Origin: Lunularia cruciata | Lineage: Eukaryota > Streptophyta > Marchantiopsida > Lunulariales > Lunulariaceae | Reading direction: 5' to 3' | Assembly (NCBI GenBank): GCA_948567375.1 | Contig: OX419760.1 | Location: 47,368,001-47,432,000 of the forward strand | DNA length: 64,000 bases | Part shown: in pieces, positions 1-10,420 of the stretch | How the letters are laid out: every line of letters starts with the position of its first letter | How positions within the stretch are numbered: the first letter of the stretch is position 1 | The notes under the pieces: model-generated | What the model saw: the letters and a program-made list of their open reading frames with translations, nothing else | Told to the model about the DNA's origin: nothing | Databases searched by the model: none | Translations under genes and position numbers: made by a program

Positions 1-697
1 TACGAAAGCAACGGGATAAGCACACACTCAGACATCAGCTTTCGACCTCTGTGCATGGGTTCGATGCCTCTGGTCCTCTCTAAGTTCTTACCTCCATGAC
101 TTGCTTCCACAGGGACGTAAGTTTTAATCGTTATTCCACGTTAACCAATTAACCAATTCCAGCAACTAGCCCGCCACTTGCACAGCTGGGCGCAATTCCA
201 ACTAGAGCATTATATCTATATGCCAAGGTCGTCACATTCTTATAGGAAATTAAGAGCTTCATTCTGCTTGGCACTTCTCATCTAATCCAGGCGGCAAGGC
301 TTTTTGTAATCTCAATGGCGATTTGTCTTCGCCATCTGCATTGCCTTTAAGTAGGGATCGTTCAGTTGTGAATGTAATTACGACACTCTGAGGTACTGCC
401 AATATTACTGCAATTGCTTACTGCACTATTTCCCTGTCGAATAACTGAGGATGTTGAGGATGCAAAAGGGGAATCTTAAACATCACTTCTTGTTTCGAGA
501 CGTCGAGTGTTTCCCAGCAATGGCAACTCAAAGCATTTGATCAGTCGAGTTTCTGAACAGTTTCAACCTACATATTTCGCCCAATCTTCGAATTGCATCT
601 AGGATCAAGGTGCAGCTAATTTTAGATTTGAATTTGTGAGGCTTAAGTACTGTCTGGTGGTCAGAAAATGAATAGTCTTCTGGCTGTGCCTATGCAG
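1..697. other. non-coding stretch upstream of the SABATH exons
   Basis: I see no supported exon, RNA gene or repeat here. The right end reads like intron sequence, ending in a pyrimidine-containing tract and CAG directly before the first recognisable SABATH exon at 698. The N-terminal half of a SABATH enzyme should lie upstream. I looked for its usual Ser-Tyr-Ser-Leu-His-Trp-Leu-Ser end in all three plus frames and did not find it. The missing exons are therefore either before position 1 or lost. Confidence 0.5.
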
Positions 698-1496
698 GTA
701 CCTGATGCTCTACTTGATAAGAAGTCCCCGGCATTCAATGAGGGCGACATGTGGATGATACACAGGCGGCCAGAGGTAGGAGCTGCTTACAAGCACCAGG
801 CAGACCTCGATTTGAGAGATTTCCTTCATGCTCGAGCGGAGGAGATGGTTCCCGGAGGATTACTTTTCGCTCTGTTCAACTGTCGATCGAGTACCAGTCC
901 TACACAACAATGGCCCGAGAATTCCCTTGCGATTGATGTGTGGAGATGTATGGACGAAAGTTGGGATACCATGGTTTCACAGGTGCGTAGATAGGGAAAG
1001 ATGTCCGTGATCTATTTCCAGTGTCTGTATATTTTGAAGTTTTAAGCGTTGAAAATCTTAGTCGGTGAAATGAAAATACTCAGAGTGAGCAGTTGTGTCC
1101 ATTCAGGCTCATATCACCAAGGAGCAGAGGGACACATTCAACGTTCCATTATATAACAGATCGCTAGAAGAGGTTCATGAAGCAATACAGGGCTGTGGAT
1201 CTGCATTTCGCGTGGAGAAAGTGATCGTGCGAAAAACTGGCGGTGCCAAAATTTCCGATTTTTGGCCCGACACGCCTCCCAGCGAACTGGGAAAGAAGCA
1301 TCTGTCCTTCATGAAAAGTTTGCACGGTCCGCTCGTGGAAGCTCACATAGGCAAGGAACTGGCTGTTGTTTTCTGGAATAACGTCGAACTGAAGCTGCTG
1401 GAGAGTAGGATCGGTGATACGCTTACAAAACTCGAAAAGGACCCAGACCACAAACAGCACATCGACTTGAGCATCGTTATACTGATTCGGACATAG
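698..1496 (+). CDS. SABATH-family methyltransferase, C-terminal half (two exons, partial)
   Basis: Two exons are visible: 698-982 and 1107-1496 (stop TAG 1494-1496). They are joined by a GT-AG intron (983-1106) in phase 0 and give 224 residues. SABATH enzymes transfer a methyl group from S-adenosylmethionine to carboxyl groups of small molecules such as salicylate, jasmonate, gibberellin or auxin, or to purine alkaloid nitrogens. Family marks seen: VPDALLDKKSPAFNEG at the exon start (family VP-L-DK-S-A-NKG), FLHARAEEMVPGG (family FL-RSEELVPGG), FNVPLYNRSLEEVHEAI (family FN-P-Y-PS-EEV), then a GPLVEAHIG segment and a hydrophobic end LSIVILIRT. The SAM-binding N-terminal half, about 150 residues, is not in view. 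Both exons are open and splice cleanly, so this is either the end of a real gene starting before the window or a 5'-truncated copy. The substrate cannot be told. Confidence 0.82.
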
Positions 1497-2429
1497 CTGA
1501 CCACGTGCAGGACGCCGATGCGCAAGTATGTCAGGATTCTAAATTGTCTCCATCTAATTTTGACTGGATTCGAACTACCAGTAAAGCAGCAGAGGGTATG
1601 GATTCTCGTCTTTCTTTTGCGAAAATTCACGGAACTCGATGGATCACGATATTGTTCGTCAAAGAGCTCGTGCGACACGTGGAGAACAAGGATAAGCTGC
1701 AACCACCACAAAAAAGATGTTGTGCTCCTTGTCACGTGGCCACAGGAGATTCATATACTGAACCGGTGTACAGGAGATTAGGGACCTGGTATGATTCAGG
1801 TGCAAAGTGACATACTTGTATGATAGTTTTGTCCTTTCTGTTGGAGTATTAAGCAGAATTGTCACAAAATATTCATCTTCAAACATTTTAATTTGGCAGC
1901 ATTGAAACCTACGGCACGTGTGGCCGTAGACTGCAACAGTGTCGTCCCATACCCTCCACACGAATATCATGAGTCCTATGATGTATCTTACTGTGAAATT
2001 TACAAATTCTCTATTCAAGAAACAAACTTCATCAAGTTTGATTTCTTTGGGAAGTACAGCACTCACCAGCGTTTTGGACTTGATGTTAAATCCTCGACCA
2101 TGTGCATGCAAGATGCGGAATCGACGATCTGCGCTTTAGAGTAGCCCCCCTCGTGATCGTGCCTACCTTCCCTCCGAACCGTGCTGGTTTGAGATTTCTA
2201 GTCTGAGTATGTAAAAGGGTAAAATGCTTGTTTGCAAGATCTCGCTATCATCATCACTCCAGGAATTTGCTCCCAGTTACGTGCAGATGGAAGGTCTCTA
2301 CGCGTTGCTTGCTTACGACCACCTTCTGACACTTAAATTAGTATGCGTCCTTTCCGCCGACCAAACTCGCTCCAGTTTGGGAATCCACTCTGACTCCATA
2401 GACGGGATCAGGAGATCATCCACATGCCT
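1497..2429. other. 3' flank of the SABATH gene, no gene recognised
   Basis: This is AT-balanced sequence with only short overlapping ORFs on both strands, none resembling a known family. It probably includes the 3' UTR of the SABATH gene. No poly-A signal can be assigned with confidence. Confidence 0.4.
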
Positions 2430-2635
2430 CCACTTTCACGAGAGGGCTCTATTAAGCACCTCGAGAGATCTCACGAGAGGAAGGACACTTCTGTTCACTT
2501 CAAATAGGAAAAGAAAAGTAGTGTATACTAACCACTTTCACCTGAGGGCTCTTTTAACCACTCGAGATCTCACACAAGAGGGAAAGAAACTTCTGTCCAC
2601 TTCAAAAAGGAAAAAACAAATAGAGTGGACGATAT
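2430..2635. repeat. imperfect tandem duplication, two units of about 102 bp
   Basis: Unit 1 starts at 2430 and unit 2 at 2532, both opening with CCACTTTCAC. Both then carry GAGGGCTCT, a CTCGAGAGATCTC-like block, and CTTCTGT(T/C)CACTTCAAA followed by an A-rich end. The two copies differ by scattered substitutions and small indels. An open frame runs through both (2224-2712), but its translation resembles nothing I know and is low in complexity, so I do not call it a gene. Confidence 0.7.
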
Positions 2636-2639
2636 ATGA

Positions 2640-3965
2640 GATCCAGCAACTGTCGACAGGGTGTTTTGTTGGAGGACAGAGTATAATTACTCGTGAGGTC
2701 ATAAGGATATAATGTTTATCATGGCACAAGAGAATTGATACTTTTGTTTTCTTTGCAAAATAATTCGAATAAAGATATATATACTTGGTCCAAGATAATT
2801 AGATGACAGTAGTAAATATTTTATCTATATATATATAAGGACTTTACATTTATTGTAGCAAACTAAATTTCCAAGTATAGAAATATGCAACAAAGTCAAC
2901 ACTTTGTTCCTCTAGCCTTGCCGTTATATGGATACAACCTTTGACATTATTATACCGTTTGTCAAGGAATACATAAGACCATATTATATTATTCTCACTT
3001 TCCTATTTTGTGGTATATTTTAGATATCATGGTAGGTGCAATCTATAGAAGAGTAATCAGATTAATTTATGCTTCTTTAGATCCTTCATTAGTTGATCGA
3101 CTATACAACTATATCTTAGATGCAGTAACGCATATTTTTCATTTCTTTAATATTGAGGTTTAGTTATATTTTACCTTTTATGTCTTATAGTTTGATGGGT
3201 CTTCCCCTCCTTCTTGTTATTATATGCTGTCACCTTTTCTCATATGGTATCAAAAGACTCTTTGAACAATACAATATAGATACGATGCAGTTGATTTTTA
3301 TATAACATTGCTTGAAAAGTCTATTTTACCATGATATAAAATATCAAAATCACATAAGTAATGTGATATATAAGATATCCTATCAATGTAATATCATAAG
3401 ATTATAAAAAAATATTTAATTTAATCAAAATTTTCTTGTTAAGTATATAAAAAATCACTTTTTTCTGCTATAAATCCAAAAAAGGAATAATTTTAAAGAA
3501 AAATTAAAATTTTTATTATCTAATTTATTCATTCTAATAAGTTTTATTTTGTGATTTTATATAGTAATAAAATCAGAATATTATTGTCTCTTATTGTGGT
3601 AATATCATATTTCATATAAATAAAAACTTAAACTTAAACTACCCAAAGTGTGTGGTTTTATAATTAGATATTGCTAACACTTTTAATAACATTTCACTTG
3701 TATCTATCTTTAGAGAGCTTGGTGTATCCTTGGTGAATGTTATTCATTTCATGCAATCTTTCTCTGCGTCTTCTTCTTATTTCTATTATCAGCACAAGGA
3801 GGAGTCTTAACCTTGGAGTCGATCGTCAATACACGAGAAGGACATCCTTTAGGAGAACTTTTATTTGCCATAGCTTCTATCAGAGCACTCTTATTTGTTA
3901 GTTTCCAAAATGTTCAAGTGAATTTTAGAGGAGTTTCTGGGGAGTTTGCCCCGATTTGAAATCCG
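2640..3965. other. AT-rich intergenic DNA
   Basis: Strongly AT-rich sequence with many short A/T runs and no ORF of note. A match to a tRNA-Met primer site (TGGTATCAAAAGACTC, about 3245) hints at a decayed retrotransposon, but no paired LTR was found. The last bases (3961-3965, ATCCG) are the left target duplication of the copia element. Confidence 0.4.
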
Positions 3966-4369
3966 TGTTAGAAAATACAGTCCAGAGGGACCTCTCGCAA
4001 TAGCACATCATAAGGCCCATTAAACATAAATCAGAGGACTAACAAGAAATAACGTGGTTCACTCCCTGTCCCGAAAACTACCTCCACGGCTGAAACAGGC
4101 TCACACCAGCCTTCAAACCTTTATTTCCATTGCACATATGTATATATATACAAACATAGGGATAGTCACTTTGTCATCTGTTTAAACTCCTGAATATAGA
4201 CCTGCGTGACTTCATGAGTATTGACCACTCAAGATATCTAGTCACTTTAATACTCAACCTTAGAAGTGATTGAATATATATCCGCATGATAATGTGAGGA
4301 GTTTCCATCAGTCAAGTTTTGCTCTTGCTCTTGATGAGGCAAGTCACTTATAGCAAGCCAAACATAACA
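3966..4369 (-). repeat. copia 3' LTR
   Basis: This 404-bp LTR matches 5567-5970 with about 13 substitutions and no indel. It lies at the left edge, hence is the 3' LTR for a minus-strand element. Confidence 0.93.
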
Positions 4370-4383
4370 AACTCCACCTTTTG
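4370..4383 (-). other. copia polypurine tract
   Basis: Read on the minus strand, the bases next to the 3' LTR are AAAAGGTGGAGTT, the purine-rich primer expected for plus-strand DNA synthesis. Confidence 0.75.
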
Positions 4384-4398
4384 CTTGTATCCACCTTA

Positions 4399-4745
4399 TC
4401 ATTCCAAAGAGCAACATTGAACGTTAAGCAAGTTCATGCATAACTTGAACTTCTCAACAGGAACAGGTTTAGTCAACATATCAGCTGAGTTTACCTCTGT
4501 GCCAATCTTTTGCAAATTGATTTCATCATTTGTCACAGCTTCCCTGATAAAATGATGTCTCACATCAATATGCTTTGTCCTTGTATGATATACTTGATTC
4601 TTTGCCAAGTGAATAGCGCTTTGGCTATCACAAAAGAGTAAAGACTTCATGTTAGGGAGTCCTATATCCTTGTCTAATCTTTGTAGCCATATTTCCTCTT
4701 TGGCAGCCTCAGTTGTTGCCATATATTCTGACTCAGTTGTTACAA
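4399..4745 (-). pseudogene. copia pol remnant: RNase H C-terminal end
   Basis: The translation carries the copia RNase H/pol end: TTESEYMATTEAAKEEIWL, then FCDSQSAIHLAKN, HTRTKHIDVRHHFIRE and SADMLTKPV. These are the standard motifs of the Ty1/copia pol C-terminus. Everything upstream in pol is missing: the frame joins directly to the gag zinc knuckle at about 4735-4745, in a different reading frame. It cannot be translated as a gag-pol fusion. Confidence 0.9.
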
Positions 4746-5548
4746 TCCTTCTTGAAATGTCCAACCTTCCCACAAATCCAGCACTTGCCTTTGAAACCTC
4801 CAGTTCTAGACTTGGATCTTGATTTACTCTTGATCTGATCTCTCTCTCTTGTCCTTCCTCTGATAAATAGAGCCTCTGAATTTGTCTTTTCTTGATTGGA
4901 TCTTTTTTGCATCTCATTAGACAATAATGCTGAAGTGAACTCCTCACAGTTTATATCATCCTTCCCATATAGAAGAGTTGTGACCAAATGCTCATATGAT
5001 GGAGAAAGTGAAGTCAATAACAACAATGCCTTATCCTCTTCTTCTAACTTAACCTCTATGTTCATCAACTCACAAATTATTTTGTTGAAAGCATTGAGGT
5101 GCTCCATAATACTCTAGCCTTCCTTCATCCTCAACATATACAACTTCTATTTAAGAAACAGTCTATTTGTCAAAGACTTGGTCATATAAAGATTCTCCAG
5201 TTTGGCCCATAGTTTTGGTGCAGATTCCTCATTCATAACATTGTATAGCACTTCATCAGCAAGGTTCAACCTAATAGTGCTAATAGCTCTCAGATCTGCA
5301 TCTGCATCTTCCACATCCTCATCACTTTTGTCCTCCTTTTTCTTCTTTAGTGCTCTATGCAGTCCTTGCTGGACAAGAAGGTCTTTCATCTTCAATTGCC
5401 AAAGTCCAAAATTGTTTTTCCCATCAAACTTCTCCACTGCAAATTTAGCATTTGATATGGATATCACCCTTGCCATTGCTTTGCTGTGGACTTGCTTTTG
5501 GACCCACTTCTTTGCACCCTCAGATCTCAAGACCCTCTTAAGGACCAA
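4733..5548 (-). pseudogene. copia gag with CCHC zinc knuckle, two in-frame stops
   Basis: One reading frame runs from Met at 5548 to 4733. The N-terminal part has the copia gag/UBN2 look (KFDGKNNFGLWQLKMKDLL, then WAKLENLYMTKSL). The C-terminal part has CWICGKVGHFKKDC, a CX2CX4HX4C nucleic-acid-binding knuckle near 4738-4780. Two TAG stops interrupt the frame between the two halves (about 5147 and 5114); both are one transition away from CAG. The gag region is otherwise full length, so gag was lost by point mutation after the pol deletion or alongside it. Confidence 0.88.
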
Positions 5549-5552
5549 CTAT

Positions 5553-5564
5553 GCTATGATACCA
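5553..5564 (-). other. copia primer-binding site (tRNA-iMet)
   Basis: On the minus strand it reads TGGTATCATAGC, two bases inside the 5' LTR, close to the plant initiator tRNA-Met primer consensus TGGTATCAGAGC. Confidence 0.85.
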
Positions 5565-5566
5565 AT

Positions 5567-5970
5567 TGTTAGAAAATACAGTCCAAAGGGACCTCTCGCA
5601 ATAGCACATCATCAGGCCCATTAAACATAAATTAGAGGACTAACAAGAAATAACGTGGTTCACTCCCTGTCCCGGAAGCTACCTCCATGGCTGAAACAGG
5701 CTCACACCAGCCTTCAAACCTTTATTTCCATTGCACATATGTATATATATACAAACATAGGGATAGTCACTTTGTCATCTGTTTAAACTCCTGAATATAG
5801 ACCTGCGTGACTTCATGAGTATTGACCACTCAAGATATCTAGTCACTTTAATATTCAACCTTAGAAGTGACTGAATATATATCCGCATGATATTGTAAGG
5901 AGTTTCAATCAGTCAAGTTTTGCTCTTGCTCTTGATGAGGCAAGTCACTTCTAGCAAGCAAAACATAACA
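5567..5970 (-). repeat. copia 5' LTR
   Basis: 404-bp partner of 3966-4369, beginning TGTTAG and ending AACATAACA, next to the primer-binding site and followed by the right target duplication ATCCG. Confidence 0.93.
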
Positions 5971-5975
5971 ATCCG

Positions 5976-7069
5976 GGGCTCCCCGAGTGTTCCGGGCTTT
6001 TGAACGCTTAGAAAATTTGTCATTGTTATGATAATCAACTTTCAGATGAGAGGAGAGGAGCTTCTTTTAGCCAGGATCTAATTCAGCAATCTACTGAGTC
6101 TCTACAATCACTACATTGATGATAGAATTCGAGGTTTAACCATATCTAATTTAACATCTACTGAAACTCTACAACAATACAACGATACAACCATAATAGA
6201 ATTTGAGATTTCTTAGGTTCTAGACAACATAGAGTTCCTGGACCATGTTAGTTTGGTGGGATCGAATCTTTGACAACAGAAAATTTGACCATCATTTGAT
6301 CATGACCTAACACAATAAAAAATTTGTGGTATTCAGCTTTCTTCTCATACTCCTAAGACACATGAAGCAAGAATAGATTCTAATCTGAACACAATCAGGG
6401 AAATACTTTGTTTTTGCTGCATGCCAGCTCTAATCAATGTTGCCTGCAAAAGTTCCTGAAATATTATATGTTTGCATCCACGCTCACATCCTCAACGGCA
6501 ATAGAAACAAATTCAATTCAATTCAACCCAACTCACAACAAGAATTTATCCGCATGCAGATTTCTTCAATTTCAATCCTCTTCTTGCCCGTCCAGTCTCG
6601 AATAAACGCGGCCCCGAGCTCCTCGTAATTCCATATGGTTCATTGTGCGTAATAAGAAATCAGAATATTTTGCTTTTCTTGTACCTCGTGTCACTCCTGC
6701 GATTCCTCGCACCCCATCTCTCCACCTGCCCTTCAGCATCGCGAGGATAACATTAAAATTAAATAAATATATTTATCATACCAAGAACTGCAACATATCA
6801 TAACAACAAGAGGAACATATGGGTACTTTAAGAGAAGATAGTGCAGTCAATTCTATCCAACAAATTATATATATGTAGTGCAATCGAAAGGTCAAAGGTA
6901 AAACTCATCCTAAGCCTAAATGAGATAAAGGTCTCTTGCTTATTTTAATGATCAATAAAGAGGAAAAAAGAACCTTCTTTTACCCATTGCATAATACCTA
7001 ACAAAGGAATATCTTGTCAACAACATCAAAATAAGAGGAAAGGAGACGATGGCACAATTACTTAAAAAC
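5976..7069. other. intergenic stretch, no gene seen
   Basis: Only short ORFs without family resemblance occur here. The sequence at 5971-6010 continues the pre-insertion target interrupted by the copia element. The stretch ends where homology to the family-2 gypsy relic begins, at about 7070. Confidence 0.4.
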
Positions 7070-8802
7070 ATTACAAAAGTGGTGTTAAGGCTTCCATATC
7101 TTATGCTAGTGATAGAGATGTCTTGAACTTCATGTGTAGAGCAGCATAGGTAGATCCATCTAGCACAATGACTAGAAGTGCAATACATGCTTTAAAGCCT
7201 AAAGGAGTTTCAATGGAGTTGGACACACAAAGAAGAGAGGTTGGTAGACAAGTCAGATTCCCCAAGTCTTTTACACTCTTTGTGCACTATAGATAACATC
7301 CATGGTTCCTAGACGTCCTAGTGCATGTGTGGTAGGTGGTGACAAGATGCATGATAGACTACCTACCAGTCAATCACTTACTAGTCAACCACTTACTACT
7401 ACACAGATGAGTCTAGTTTGATGTTGGAAGCGGCTTAATTGATTATGCATTTTTATTTATTCTCAACCTATGATATGTTTATATTAAAAGTGTTCCAATT
7501 GGCTGGCACACTTTATGAGAGTAAAGATGATGTGATTCATGCTTCTAGAGAAAAGGTGGTTAATAGAAGAGCTTATTTGGTTGAGAAGCATGGGATCTGC
7601 TCAACAACTAGTGGTTTATAACAAGCAGCAATATCTAGATTGGAGCAATTACCAACTAGACTTGCTTTTGAGCAAGCATGGTTCATACTTGGACTTGTCT
7701 TATTGGATAACTAGAGAGGGAGTTTCCATTTGGTGGAACCTTCAAGGAAGGTCTATTTAAACTCTGGTGCGCAACCATTTATGTTGGAGAAGGCTACAAT
7801 TGTTAGTCTAGAGCTATGGAAGACCAATGTAGAGAGTTGTCTATTTCAAATCCAAACATCTTTAGGGATGATTCTACATAGTACATCACATGTGGAGAGC
7901 TTATTTTTTTAGATATGGCCTGGTCAGCCTATTGATAGCTCTAGTCAGCCTATTGATAGCTCTATGGTGAGAACTCAAGTCATTGCAATAGTAGTTGAGT
8001 CATATGATGTGCTAGTTGGTAGAGCAATCTTATACTCCATGGGTTTTAATATTGACTATTTGGAGGAGATAGCCTCCTATAGACTAGGTTGGTAGTTAGG
8101 TAAGGTATGAGTATGTTACCTACTAGTACACTTTAGTAATGGCAATCTTGGCTCACTATAGCCAAGGACCATGGCATCAATTTTAGCTTTCAGTGGTTTT
8201 GTTACTTGGCCCAATGACTTATTGGAGGTGAATGCCCATGTAGAAGATACTTCAATACCAGAGGAGATCACTTGGATTTGGAGTACAAGTGGGATTATTC
8301 CATCCACCTTGGATGTTCCATTGTGGAGTTTTGAGGAGGCATTGTAGCAACATGTAGATCAATTGGTGCAACAGACTTGGAGTGGAGCCTTTGGACCACC
8401 AGGATACCAATGTAAGGATGAGCTTTTAGAATCTATCACGTTGTCACCTTTGGATACCACATTCATTGCTTGGCAGTATTTAGTAGAGAGAGTATGTCTA
8501 TTGGAGTTGTTTGGTGAGATTAACACTGGACTAGTTATGATATTACATGCAGGTATATGAGTACAAAGGTAATTGTATGTGGAGATATATGAGATTGCCA
8601 GGTGAGTCTTTCTATATCATGTGGCACACTTGGCCTATTGGTATCTTGAGTTATTATTGATGTTAGCAATCAAGGGTTCCTAAAAGCCCCTACCAACAGA
8701 CATTTCCTTGCTAGGATGTAAGATTTGGAAAGACTTGGTCCCATTCATTTGGTGATTTTTAGATGGCCATGTCAAGGACATACCCATGCTGGCCAAGGTT
8801 AG
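7070..8802 (+). mobile_element. family-2 Ty3/gypsy relic F, segment 1 (gag end and protease)
   Basis: This segment aligns by eye with the reverse complement of 47.1-48.8 kb (element G). It is the left part of an old element whose 5' LTR and gag start are missing. A decayed aspartic-protease motif, LNSGAQPFML (about 7757-7786), stands where G has LDFGAHPLML; the usual form is LDSGA, so the catalytic Asp is changed to Asn here. No long frame survives. The segment ends in GTTAG (8798-8802), the target duplication of element A. Confidence 0.72.
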
Positions 8803-9214
8803 TGTAACAATATGGAGTTTAGCAACAAAGTTAGACGGAATTACAAAGTAGCACATAAGACAAATTAGCCTAGAATATTCCGGAAGTATCTCGGAAGCTT
8901 CTTGGGAAGCTTTCTGGCTAGCTTAGCTTGCACCGCAAGTAAGTAGCTTCTAAAAGGAAGCTTTTAGAAGCTTCCAACTAGCTTAGCTTGCACGTCAAGT
9001 AGGCAGCTTCTTGAAAAGCTTCCTAGTTAACTTGGCTTGCACTCTAAGAAAGCGGTTTCAAGAAGCTTCTTGAGAAGCTTCTCAAGGGCCTTGTATGCTA
9101 CCTATAAATACCAAAGCCAAAGCTCATGCTAGACATTTGGAGTTTTCCCTCATTCAAGTGTCCCAATGTGAGTTTCCATTCTCTTATTTCTCTCCTTGGT
9201 CTCGTTCTTTAACA
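8803..9214 (+). repeat. family-1 5' LTR of element A
   Basis: 412 bp, beginning TGTAACAATATGG. It is built largely of repeated modules of about 55-60 bp containing GAAGCTTC palindromes and CTAGCTTAGCTTGCA. It is followed at once by TTGGTATCAGAGC. Confidence 0.92.
9057..9110 (+). promoter_or_regulatory. heat-shock-element-like cluster plus TATA box in LTR A
   Basis: Alternating TTC and GAA triplets at 5-bp spacing occur at 9057 (TTC), 9062 (GAA), 9067 (TTC) and 9072 (GAG, imperfect). An overlapping pair, GAA 9074 and TTC 9079, follows. This fits the heat-shock-factor binding pattern nTTCnnGAAnnTTCn. TATAAATA follows at 9103-9110. The same arrangement recurs in the other family-1 LTRs, with TATA boxes at 37082-37089, 42307-42314, 17200-17207 (minus) and 22430-22437 (minus). 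That heat-shock factors bind here is inference. Confidence 0.6.
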
Positions 9215-9230
9215 TTGGTATCAGAGCAAG
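9215..9230 (+). other. primer-binding site of element A (tRNA-iMet)
   Basis: TTGGTATCAGAGCAAG abuts the 5' LTR and matches the plant initiator tRNA-Met primer consensus. Confidence 0.85.
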
Positions 9231-9485
9231 AATGGGATGGATGGAATTTATGGACCACCAAACCCACTTTCACCAAACCATTGGGATTTTCATGTCCATA
9301 TATTATCCAAGCACTGCTTCACACAATTCATCACCTCACGCTTTGGGCAAGATTTTCTACATATGATCACGGTGTTTGAGGAACCCTTGATACTTCCGAT
9401 TGTCACTTATGGAGAAAAGTGGACGTTCTGTATCTTTGTGTTAATCAATTAGATAAATTAGGAGTAGTAGGATAGAGTAGTAGCT

Positions 9486-10415
9486 ATGGCGGCAATACCA
9501 GAAGTTATCTTTGTGATGCAACAACAACAAATCGAGCACCTTACTTGATTGTTGGATGAACGAGACCAACAACAACAAGAATATATAGAGAGAGCGCCAG
9601 TTTGAGGTGGAGAAGATCATATTTGATTTCCAAAACCTAAGGTGTTTGAAGGCAAGAATCTTCCAAGCACAGTGGAGAATTTTGTGTTTGATTGCAAATG
9701 TTACTTCAAAGCCACCAATCCTCAAGACAAAATAGATTCTCTTGGCTTCTAGCCAATTGGATGGTGTGGCAAAACTTTGGTGGTGATTCTGAGTAGAGCA
9801 AGCTGAACGACAGATTGTTGCACCAATCTTGACATGGATGGAATTCAAGGATGCAATACTTGGTTGATTTCAAACTATAAATGCCACCTGAGCCACATGA
9901 GATAAATTGGTGGAGTTGAAGCAGATTAGCTTAGTAAGAGGCTACATCACAAAAAATCATTTCAGAATATCATCATGCAAATTCCAGATATACAAGAAGG
10001 AGAAGTTTTGGATCGATTTGCATAGGAACTGAAGTCATGAACCAAATTGGAGGTGACCATGCAAGAACCACAAAACGTAGAAGAAGCCATTCAATTGGCT
10101 GAGCATTTTGATTCCTGGGTTGTGACAACTTGGTCTTGACCTCAACTTACATCAAGCTTACCAATACAATACGCACGGGTAGAAGAACCAGCACCAATGG
10201 AGATTGATGCTATCCAATGGAGGCCACTTGGTGAAATAGATAGAGAAAGATTGTGACAAAATGGAGGTTGTTTTTATTGTTGCAAAGTTAGACATTGCAT
10301 TGTTGAATGTCCACTTAGGAATGGGTGACCTCAACAAGTTGCCCAAATGGAGTTTGTGGAACCAAATGATCAAGGAAACAAAGAATCCCAATAGGAGATT
10401 TTGAGCCATCTACTG
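9486..10415 (+). pseudogene. family-1 gag, element A
   Basis: Starts at MAAIPEVIF, where the better preserved copies C and B also start. It contains FPKPKVFEGKNLPSTVENFVFDC and QEPQNVEEAIQLAEHFDS, typical of Ty3/gypsy gag. It ends with a zinc-knuckle region read as CFYCCKVRHCIVEC, where element C has CFYCRQVGHCIAEC. Many in-frame stops and frameshifts are present. Not functional. Confidence 0.8.
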
Positions 10416-10420
10416 GGAGC

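Larger units (their letters stand above)
3966..5970 (-). mobile_element. internally deleted Ty1/copia LTR retrotransposon
   Basis: This is a 2005-bp element on the minus strand bounded by two 404-bp LTRs (3966-4369 and 5567-5970), each beginning TGTTAG and ending AACATAACA. It is flanked by a perfect 5-bp target duplication ATCCG (3961-3965 and 5971-5975). A tRNA-iMet primer site and a purine tract lie next to the LTRs. Inside are only a gag remnant and the RNase H end of pol; protease, integrase and most of reverse transcriptase are absent. The LTRs differ at about 13 positions (roughly 3%), so insertion was fairly recent. The element cannot encode its own mobility and could only have moved with help from an intact relative. 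Confidence 0.93.

Noticed and set aside
1-130. Possible upstream SABATH exon ending near GGGACGTAAG
   Set aside because: No frame gave the conserved motif expected before the VPDALL exon.
2224-2712. 162-codon plus-strand ORF
   Set aside because: No family resemblance, low complexity, and it spans a tandem duplication; likely chance.
3200-3300. TGGTATCAAAAGACTC as a retrotransposon primer site
   Set aside because: No paired LTR or coding remnant next to it; a single short match is weak.
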